This document shows, piece by piece, positions 1 through 4,054 of a DNA stretch of 7,548 nucleotides. The stretch's first letter is position 1. Every line of letters begins with the position of its first letter. Made by a program: the position numbers and the translations under genes. The notes beneath the pieces were generated by a model. That model saw only the letters and a program-made list of their open reading frames with translations. It did no database searches and had not been told where the DNA came from. This DNA comes from Holdemanella porci (GTDB lineage Bacteria; Bacillota_I; Bacilli_A; Erysipelotrichales; Erysipelotrichaceae), in NCBI RefSeq assembly GCF_019052655.1, contig NZ_JAHQVB010000080.1, forward strand, positions 1 through 7,548. The letters run 5' to 3'.

Positions 1-45
1 CATTAGAATTTAAAATTTATCTATTTTATGAGTCCTTTTTCTTGA

Positions 46-312
46 CGTAGTACCAAGGGGCTGAGACTGCAAGAAGAATTTGCAGCAGAATTTCGTAAGG
101 AGTATAAAGACAAAGATCACTGTCCTTGCCTGAAAGCCTGTCGTTATCACGGAAACTGTAAGGAATGTGTAGCAATCCACAGAGCGCATCAGGAACATGT
201 TCCTAATTGTATGCGACCATTGATTAATAAAAAATTGAAATTGATGTCAGAATTAACAGAGCATACCTTGGCAAATGAAATAGAAGCTCCACATGAGATT
301 TTAAGAAAATAG
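46..312 (+). pseudogene. 5'-truncated cysteine-rich (probably zinc-binding) small protein
   Basis: The frame is open from 46 to the TAG at 310-312 but has no ATG, GTG or TTG with a ribosome site. The recognisable part starts near 67 (LQEEFAAEFRKEY). Its core has closely spaced Cys and His: CPC, three residues, C, two, H, two, C, two, C, three, H, then two more His and a final VPNC. This pattern resembles small cysteine-rich domains found alone or at protein C-termini in clostridia-like bacteria; zinc binding is my inference from the ligands. An ATG at 28 lies in the same frame but meets a TGA at 43-45 and has no ribosome site. The gene has therefore probably lost its 5' end, or the first part lies outside a breakpoint around 46-64. 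The exact family is not recognised. Confidence 0.6.
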
Positions 313-328
313 GAAAGTCAAATTTCAG

Positions 329-348
329 TTTGTCGATGTATAGACAAA
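329..348 (+). other. Conserved small RNA hairpin, copy A
   Basis: TTTGTC (329-334) pairs with GACAAA (343-348) around an 8-base loop, GATGTATA. The stem can extend outward by two pairs if one A is bulged. The sequence is identical in copy B. Four loop bases (GATG, 335-338) are complementary to CATC (368-371) in the loop of the next hairpin, so a loop-loop contact is possible. The pairing is read directly; any function is inferred. Confidence 0.5.
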
Positions 349-356
349 ACTAGTAA

Positions 357-389
357 CGGGTAAACCTCATCAATTTACCCGCTTTTTTT
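357..389 (+). terminator. Intrinsic terminator upstream of microprotein A
   Basis: CGGGTAAA (357-364) pairs perfectly with TTTACCCG (374-381) around a 9-base loop, followed by C and seven Ts (383-389). It could end transcription of the upstream cysteine-rich gene or act as an attenuator in the leader of the microprotein. It is present at the same place in copy B. Confidence 0.75.
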
Positions 390-430
390 ATGCCTTCTAT
401 TTAACTATTGGGAGTGTTTTGGAGGTTTCC

Positions 431-523
431 GTGAAGATGGCTTGTCCAAGTTGTAAAAAAAGAAGACCTTCATCGAAAGCACCTGCATCTAAGAATATCT
501 GTGATTACATCTCGAACGCCTAA
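431..523 (+). CDS. Predicted 30-residue CPSC microprotein, copy A
   Basis: The frame runs from GTG 431 to TAA 521-523. GGAGG at 421-425 lies 5 bases from the GTG and 11 from an in-frame ATG at 437, so the protein is 30 residues (GTG) or 28 (ATG). It begins with M-K-M-A-C-P-S-C followed by KKRRP, then a Ser/Ala/Lys/Pro stretch, and ends NICDYISNA. The CPSC pair plus a third Cys near the C-terminus could bind a metal, but the peptide is too short for a normal zinc ribbon. No signal peptide or membrane segment is visible. A dedicated ribosome site, a terminator 3 bases after the stop, and an in-frame second copy at 2658 support a real gene. Against it, the frame differs at 9 of 93 bases between copies with 4 amino-acid changes (K/R, A/V, S/L, A/V), more than the leader does. 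I do not recognise the family. Confidence 0.5.
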   Translation: MKMACPSCKKRRPSSKAPASKNICDYISNA

Positions 524-525
524 GG

Positions 526-555
526 ACAAAGAGACTTAATGTTTCTTTGTTTTTT
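526..555 (+). terminator. Intrinsic terminator after microprotein A
   Basis: A 10-bp stem pairs ACAAAGAGAC (526-535) with GTTTCTTTGT (541-550), including one G-T pair. It has a 5-base loop and a T-run at 551-555, and begins 3 bases after the microprotein stop. The stem is identical in copy B, while the loop differs in length and sequence. Confidence 0.8.
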
Positions 556-556
556 G

Positions 557-826
557 TGCTTTATTGAGCACGAATAAGCAAACGTAATTCTTAGTTTCAT
601 GAAGTGAGAACAAATCTTTTTCTTAAAAGAAGCTGTTAGTTTCATGAAAATAGTTATAAAGCGATATAGGTTTTACAAGTTTTTATTGGTAATATGATGG
701 TGTTACAAATTTTTTGTATGAAAATTAAACACGATATATTTCCTCTCTACAAACCACTTATATTTTGTGTTAAAATAAATCAATAAATCGAATTTGTATG
801 ATTGAAATGAAAACTTCAAAAATATA
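557..826. other. Non-coding AT-rich spacer with short repeats
   Basis: No convincing gene on either strand. It holds a 13-base direct repeat, TTAGTTTCATGAA, at 591-603 and 636-648; the second lies in the palindrome TTTCATGAAA (640-649). A small hairpin (TCTTTT 615-620 with AAAAGA 625-630) lies between them. The remainder is AT-rich and runs into the MerR promoter. Confidence 0.5.
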
Positions 827-857
827 TTGACTTGTACGTAACGTACACCCTTATACT
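827..857 (+). promoter_or_regulatory. MerR-type promoter with 19-bp spacer and dyad operator
   Basis: The -35 TTGACT (827-832) and -10 TATACT (852-857) are separated by exactly 19 bases, longer than the usual 17 and typical of promoters twisted into action by MerR-family activators. The spacer contains a perfect 13-bp dyad, GTACGT-A-ACGTAC (834-846), extendable by one T-A pair on each side. It sits directly upstream of a MerR-family gene, so autoregulation is very likely. Confidence 0.85.
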
Positions 858-880
858 ATCATCACAAGGAGGTGTGTCCG

Positions 881-1759
881 ATGTTATTAAATGAAATTAT
901 TAAGGAAGTCGGAATGACAAAGCGTGCAGTTAAATACTATGAAGAAAAAGGATTGTTGTCAGTAGATAAAGATAGCAACGGCTATCGAAACTACTCCATG
1001 CAAGACGTTAAAACTTTAAAAAAAATTTCGGTATATAGAAAGCTTGGGATTGGTATTAAAGATATACAAACCCTTTTGGAAAAAGATGATAAAAGTATTC
1101 TTTTACGTATTTATCAGGAAAAATTACAGGAAAAAATTTTACAGGACTCAGAACTTGAAGCGTTGAAGCAATTTATAGATGATGGTAATGCAGACAAGGC
1201 AAATGAGATACTTGATTACCAAACTGTCGAAAATGCGATTGAGTCTTTATTACCGGGGAAAGAATGGGGAGATTACTTAAAAAGTCACTTCAAACCATTT
1301 CTTAATGTGAGATTAAAGACTTTGGAGCAGAAGCAAGCCTTACGGAACATATTAGAGTATTGTGATGAAACAACATTAAAAGTTCCTTTTATTATGGGAA
1401 TAGGTGTAAAAATAGCAGGTTGGATTGCACCGGAAACAAGAACTGCAGATGAGATGATAGCTTATTATCGTGATATGAGTGAAAGCGAATATGAAAAATT
1501 AAAAGAAATGGTAAAGAAAGGCGCTAAAATGAAAACTGGCATTATGAAATATCATCCGTCATTTATTGCCCAGAGAAAAATGCAGAAAGAGTTCCAAGAT
1601 AAAGGATATAACGACATATTCATTCCTAATTTGATGGTGCTATCTCCACAGTACGCAGAATACAAGAAAGCCTTAGATGGGGTAAACGATAGAATGTGTA
1701 GAGAACTTGGACTGCATTATGATAGCAATTACAACTTAGTTATAAAAAATCTCGAATAA
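881..1759 (+). CDS. MerR-family transcriptional regulator
   Basis: A 292-residue regulator. The N-terminal winged helix-turn-helix covers about residues 1-68, with the family hallmarks TKRAVKYYEEKGLL (13-26), GYRNYS and VYRKLGIGIKDI. A helical, probably coiled-coil dimerisation stretch follows (about 70-110), rich in Lys, Glu and Leu. The remaining 180 residues are helical and charged, with no metal-binding Cys cluster like that of MerR or CueR, so the effector is probably not a metal. The C-terminal part is not a domain I can name. The start is ATG 881 because AAGGAGG (866-872) lies 8 bases upstream; an in-frame GTG at 872 overlaps that site. The gene follows a 19-bp-spaced promoter with a dyad, and the small membrane protein downstream is a likely co-regulated target. 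Confidence 0.9.
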   Translation: MLLNEIIKEVGMTKRAVKYYEEKGLLSVDKDSNGYRNYSMQDVKTLKKISVYRKLGIGIKDIQTLLEKDDKSILLRIYQEKLQEKILQDSELEALKQFIDDGNADKANEILDYQTVENAIESLLPGKEWGDYLKSHFKPFLNVRLKTLEQKQALRNILEYCDETTLKVPFIMGIGVKIAGWIAPETRTADEMIAYYRDMSESEYEKLKEMVKKGAKMKTGIMKYHPSFIAQRKMQKEFQDKGYNDIFIPNLMVLSPQYAEYKKALDGVNDRMCRELGLHYDSNYNLVIKNLE

Positions 1760-1804
1760 ATGAGTGTATCTAAAAAGAAACAGAAGTTGGAAGGAGAAGT
1801 ACTT

Positions 1805-2098
1805 ATGCGTACCAAGAAAGTAATATTTAGTGTTTTAACGATTATTTTCGGTTCTCTTGGACTGATGAACATAGTGTCTACTGATATAACACTGCCAATT
1901 ATGTTTGTTTTTATGGGATTAACCTTTTTGACGAATGCAAGGGAGTGTTATGATAATGGTGCAAAGAAAGATGCTATGATATTTGCAGGTGTAGCAATTT
2001 TTGTCTATGTAGTTACTGCATATAACTTGATAATCAGATTAATGCCTTTATATCAGATTTCATTAATAGAGGATTATATAAAACTGGTGTTTCAGTAA
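1805..2098 (+). CDS. Small three-helix membrane protein, unknown function
   Basis: A 97-residue protein with three predicted membrane helices, at about residues 6-24, 28-44 and 57-78, separated by a short polar loop (NARECYDNGAKKD). The start is ATG 1805: AAGGAG at 1791-1796 lies 8 bases upstream, whereas the in-frame ATG at 1760 abuts the MerR stop with no good site. It lies 45 bases after the MerR gene and is probably in the same transcript, so it may be part of the response to the MerR signal. It resembles small hypothetical membrane proteins of Bacillota; I give no name. The last 19 or so residues are read out of frame across a sortase remnant (2026-2199), so the original C-terminus may have been replaced by a rearrangement. 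Confidence 0.7.
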   Translation: MRTKKVIFSVLTIIFGSLGLMNIVSTDITLPIMFVFMGLTFLTNARECYDNGAKKDAMIFAGVAIFVYVVTAYNLIIRLMPLYQISLIEDYIKLVFQ

Positions 2099-2199
2099 AT
2101 AAAGATGATCAATTAATGACATTGGTTACTTGTGATACAAGAGATAACAATAAGAGAATTGTAATTCTAGCTAAATTGGTTAATATAGCAAATGTTTAA
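2026..2199 (+). pseudogene. Sortase C-terminal remnant
   Basis: A frame open from 2026 to TAA 2197-2199, with no start codon or ribosome site of its own, encodes the end of a sortase. It contains a segment like SDFINRGLYKTGVSV, then TLVTC (2119-2133), and 7 residues later an Arg (2155-2157) followed by IVILAKLV. Sortases carry their catalytic Cys at the end of a TLxTC motif and a catalytic Arg shortly after, near the C-terminus; both are present here. Full sortases have about 200 or more residues with a membrane anchor and a catalytic His, all missing here. The spacing looks like class B or a related class. The frame overlaps the end of the membrane protein gene, marking a deletion or fusion point near 2026-2060. 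It is a non-functional fragment. Confidence 0.75.
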
Positions 2200-2274
2200 A
2201 AACTAAGGTGTATGATATTATTTAGCTAGATAAATTAGAATTTGAAGTTGATATATGATTAAAGAAGGTATTTT

Positions 2275-2541
2275 ATGAACATAAAAAAAATAGGACAATG
2301 TATCAAAGAAAATAGGGAGCGAAAAGGTTTAACTACACTACAGTTAGCACAACTTCTTAAAACTGATATTGTATCTGTGCAATCTTATGAAAAAGGCGAA
2401 AAAAAACCAACAGTAAAAGAATTGGAAGTGATTTCAAATGTTTTGGATATTCCGTTGATAGTTTTGCTTCACGGCGGTGGAGAGGTTGAAATGCTTCAAA
2501 GAAATGAGGATGGGACAAAATGCAAATGGAATAAGTATTAA
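2275..2541 (+). CDS. XRE-family helix-turn-helix regulator
   Basis: An 88-residue DNA-binding protein. The Cro/C1-type helix-turn-helix covers about residues 6-62: IGQCIKENRERKGLTTLQLA, then the recognition part DIVSVQSYEKGEKKPTVKEL and VISNVLDIPL. The C-terminal 25 residues are polar and carry no recognisable effector domain. The start is ATG 2275, with AGAAGG (2263-2268) 6 bases upstream. No terminator is seen between it and the upstream genes, so it may be read from the MerR promoter, although 176 bases of remnant DNA separate them. Copy B of the structured repeat starts 12 bases after its stop. Its target is unknown. Confidence 0.85.
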   Translation: MNIKKIGQCIKENRERKGLTTLQLAQLLKTDIVSVQSYEKGEKKPTVKELEVISNVLDIPLIVLLHGGGEVEMLQRNEDGTKCKWNKY

Positions 2542-2556
2542 ATTAATAAATCCCAG

Positions 2557-2576
2557 TTTGTCGATGTATAGACAAA
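2557..2576 (+). other. Conserved small RNA hairpin, copy B
   Basis: TTTGTC pairs with GACAAA around the loop GATGTATA, identical in stem and loop to copy A (329-348). The possible contact between its GATG and the CATC of the next loop (2596-2599) is also kept. Confidence 0.5.
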
Positions 2577-2585
2577 ACTAGTAAC

Positions 2586-2616
2586 GGGTAAACCTCATCA
2601 ATTTACCCACTTTTTT
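2586..2616 (+). terminator. Intrinsic terminator upstream of microprotein B
   Basis: GGGTAAA (2586-2592) pairs with TTTACCC (2602-2608), with a 9-base loop identical to copy A and six Ts (2611-2616). A G-to-A change at 2609 removes the closing C-G pair seen in copy A, so it is one base pair weaker. It may terminate the XRE transcript. Confidence 0.75.
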
Positions 2617-2657
2617 ATGCCTTCTATTTAACTATGGGGAGTGTTTTGGAGGTTTCT

Positions 2658-2750
2658 GTGAGGATGGTTTGTCCAAGTTGTAAAAAGAGAAGACCTTCAT
2701 TGAAAGCACCTGTATCTAAGAACATCTGTGATTACATCTCGAATGCATAG
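2658..2750 (+). CDS. Predicted 30-residue CPSC microprotein, copy B
   Basis: The frame runs from GTG 2658 to TAG 2748-2750, with GGAGG at 2648-2652, 5 bases upstream. An in-frame ATG at 2664 would give 28 residues. It matches copy A at 26 of 30 positions: Arg for Lys at 2, Val for Ala at 4, Leu for Ser at 15 and Val for Ala at 19. CPSC, KKRRP and the ending NICDYISNA are unchanged, and there are no insertions or deletions. All four replacements arise from transitions at the second codon position; four other codons change silently and the stop changes from TAA to TAG. Function unknown; it could be a peptide or only a passenger of a conserved RNA. Confidence 0.5.
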   Translation: MRMVCPSCKKRRPSLKAPVSKNICDYISNA

Positions 2751-2751
2751 A

Positions 2752-2784
2752 ACAAAGAGACTTTATATGTTTCTTTGTTTTTTT
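2752..2784 (+). terminator. Intrinsic terminator after microprotein B
   Basis: The same 10-bp stem as in copy A, ACAAAGAGAC (2752-2761) with GTTTCTTTGT (2769-2778), here with a 7-base loop and Ts at 2779-2784. The stem is unchanged while the loop has diverged, as expected if the hairpin is functional. Confidence 0.8.
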
Positions 2785-2979
2785 ATGTTTACTCAGAGAA
2801 TACTCTAAACAAACACGAGAAGGAGTCTTTGTAGTCTAATTCTAGACTGTGTTACCTGTTTTTAGTTTCACCGTTTCAAGTGAGTATTATCCGTTCTTAC
2901 TTTAACGATTTGTGTTCTGCCTCGCTAAATGCACGGCTTAGTTTCTATATGCACGTTATAGTTTAACGATGACATTTGA
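2785..2979. other. Non-coding spacer with small dyads and repeats
   Basis: No gene is seen. It contains a dyad, AGTCTA (2833-2838) with TAGACT (2843-2848). It also has a TTAGTTTCA word with a downstream AAGTGAG, echoing the repeats after copy A. A near-repeat pair begins ATGCACG at 2929 and 2949, each followed by a TAGTTT word. TTTAACGAT occurs at 2901 and 2962. It probably represents decayed DNA upstream of the broken permease gene. Confidence 0.4.
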
Positions 2980-3450
2980 ATTAGGATAGTTTTTTCGTAT
3001 GATGAAGCCAATCACGGCTTAAAGACTTTGTTTACTTTGCCTATTTCTAAATCGGATTATGTGAAAGAAAAATATTTGTTTTCTTTGATTATTACGGGAA
3101 TTGGTTTTGTGTTTGTCACAATATTAGGTTGTTTTAGTAAAAGTGGCTTTATGGAAACACTTATAATCTTATCAACCGCTTTGTTGTTGTTAGCTCTATC
3201 TTTGCCATTTCAATTAAAGGAAGGTAATGAAAAAGGAAGAATTGTATTGTTTGTGGTTGTGTTTGGATGTACCTTCTTATTCGCTTTCTTAAATCAATTT
3301 ATTCCTAAATTCTTTCAATCGATTGAATCGTTATTGAACACATTAGATCCTATTATGTTTAGTGTAGGTTTATTGATTACAAGTTTTATTCTATAATTTA
3401 TTTCTATGATGATTTCAATTCGTGTATACAATAAGCGAATTCTTGATTAA
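2980..3450 (+). pseudogene. ABC-2 type transporter permease remnant
   Basis: The frame is open from 2980, after a TGA at 2977-2979. It reads FSYDEANHGLKTLFTLPISK and then SDYVKEKYLFSLI, the conserved segment of small ABC-2 permeases (tyr-asp-glu, then LPxS, then V-x-x-KY). Three hydrophobic segments follow, plus a fourth running into a TAA at 3394-3396. Beyond that stop the same frame continues FISMMISIRVYNKR to TAA 3448-3450, which looks like the normal C-terminus of the family, so the stop interrupts a once longer gene. The N-terminal part with the first membrane helix or two is missing. No start codon with a ribosome site exists, and the partner ATPase gene is absent. A frame starting at TTG 3028 would begin inside the conserved segment, so it is not a real start. 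The end overlaps the 3' end of the TetR gene by 4 bases. Confidence 0.75.
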
Positions 3451-3956
3451 CGTACTAATTTATCCACAATACTGTTGATGATATTCGCAATTTCTTCACA
3501 AGATTCAATACATCCTGCATCGATCCATTGTTGAATCGTGGCCAAAGATCCAAAAAGAATGTAGTTTTTGATGTATGGATCGTTTTGCGAAACTTGTTCA
3601 AGCTGATTGTTGATGGAATCGAGTGCTAGAACTTGTTTAGGAAATTCATTGTCGACATTGCATTCAAAAAAGATTTTGATGGTTTCTTTATTAGATTTTA
3701 AAAATTGGAGTAATTGGATAAAAGAAGTTTCTTTTGGTTGATCATTTAATTGTTCATTGATCAATTGAATGACTTCTTGCTCCATTTCTTTAATGACGTC
3801 ATATTGACTTCCATAATACTTATAAAAGGTGGAACGATTGATATCGGCCTTTTCACATAAGCCAGAAATGGTGATCTTATTGATGTCTTTTTCTTTTAGG
3901 CATTCGAATAAAACTTCTCGAATTAATTTTTTTGTCATTTGTATTTTTCTGTTCAT
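3447..3956 (-). CDS. TetR/AcrR-family repressor
   Basis: A 169-residue regulator. The N-terminal helix-turn-helix lies at about residues 8-52, with the hallmark stretch KITISGLCEKADINRSTFYKYY (27-48). The rest is a helical ligand-binding and dimerisation domain that does not reveal its ligand. The start is the ATG at 3956: on the minus strand AGGTG lies 6 bases upstream. A longer frame back to 4013 has no ribosome site and would run across the promoter. The gene is divergent from the fused ABC exporter at 4055, with abutting promoters, so it most likely represses that exporter and itself until a transported compound binds. This regulatory link is inferred from arrangement. Confidence 0.85.
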   Translation of the reverse strand: MNRKIQMTKKLIREVLFECLKEKDINKITISGLCEKADINRSTFYKYYGSQYDVIKEMEQEVIQLINEQLNDQPKETSFIQLLQFLKSNKETIKIFFECNVDNEFPKQVLALDSINNQLEQVSQNDPYIKNYILFGSLATIQQWIDAGCIESCEEIANIINSIVDKLVR

Positions 3957-3966
3957 AATCAACACC

Positions 3967-3982
3967 TGTTGCTTTCGTAACA
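3967..3982. promoter_or_regulatory. Candidate TetR operator
   Basis: An imperfect 16-bp dyad, TGTTGC then GTAACA with a 4-base centre, with 5 of 6 arm positions paired. It lies between the TetR -10 and its start codon, so a bound protein would block the TetR transcript. A second, smaller dyad (TTGA-AAAA-TCAA, 4002-4013) covers both -35 boxes. Both are weak by eye. Confidence 0.3.
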
Positions 3983-3984
3983 AT

Positions 3985-4013
3985 ATGTTAAAATCAGTCG
4001 ATTGAAAAATCAA
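3985..4013 (-). promoter_or_regulatory. TetR gene promoter
   Basis: On the minus strand TTGATT (4008-4013) and TAACAT (3985-3990) are 17 bases apart, four of six matches each to the consensus boxes. The -35 box directly abuts the -35 box of the divergent exporter promoter. Confidence 0.5.
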
Positions 4014-4031
4014 GAGATAATTTTCTATAAT
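4002..4031 (+). promoter_or_regulatory. Exporter promoter
   Basis: TTGAAA (4002-4007) and a perfect TATAAT (4026-4031) are 18 bases apart, placing transcription start about 15 bases before the ribosome site of the ABC exporter. The two divergent -35 boxes touch (4007/4008), so a single bound repressor could block both directions. Confidence 0.7.
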
Positions 4032-4054
4032 TAAGAGAATATGGAGGACTTTTT

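Larger units (their letters stand above)
326..556 (+). repeat. Structured repeat unit, copy A (hairpin, terminator, microprotein, terminator)
   Basis: This is the first of two direct copies; the other is at 2554-2784. From the first hairpin to the microprotein stop codon the copies differ by 12 substitutions and one T in a T-run, about 94% identical. Order: hairpin 329-348, terminator-like hairpin 357-389, ribosome site GGAGG 421-425, 30-codon frame 431-523, terminator 526-555. It starts 13 bases after the stop of the cysteine-rich fragment, much as copy B starts 12 bases after the XRE gene. No terminal inverted repeats or target duplications were seen, so it is not an obvious MITE or insertion sequence. 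Confidence 0.85.
2554..2784 (+). repeat. Structured repeat unit, copy B (hairpin, terminator, microprotein, terminator)
   Basis: The second direct copy of the unit at 326-556, in the same order: hairpin 2557-2576, terminator 2586-2616, GGAGG 2648-2652, 30-codon frame 2658-2750, terminator 2752-2784. The first 55 bases are identical to copy A. Between the copies lie the MerR, membrane-protein, sortase-remnant and XRE segments (about 2 kb), so homologous recombination between them could delete or duplicate that segment. Confidence 0.85.

Noticed and set aside
52..75. GGGGCTGAGA resembling the conserved core of a TPP riboswitch
   Set aside because: The other conserved riboswitch parts are absent and the sequence lies at the start of a coding fragment; a chance match.
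10..198. Minus-strand open frame of 62 codons
   Set aside because: It is antisense to the cysteine-rich coding region, whose frame shows a clear Cys/His pattern. The minus frame has no ribosome site or recognisable motif.
872..880. Earlier GTG start for the MerR gene
   Set aside because: The GTG overlaps the AAGGAGG ribosome site, which is ideally placed for the ATG at 881 that begins the normal MerR N-terminus.
1760..1804. ATG directly after the MerR stop as start of the membrane protein
   Set aside because: It adds a charged 15-residue leader without a good ribosome site; AAGGAG is placed for the ATG at 1805.
3957..4013. Longer N-terminus for the TetR gene
   Set aside because: It would cross the promoter and operator region and has no ribosome site; the ATG at 3956 has AGGTG 6 bases upstream and gives a normal TetR N-terminus.
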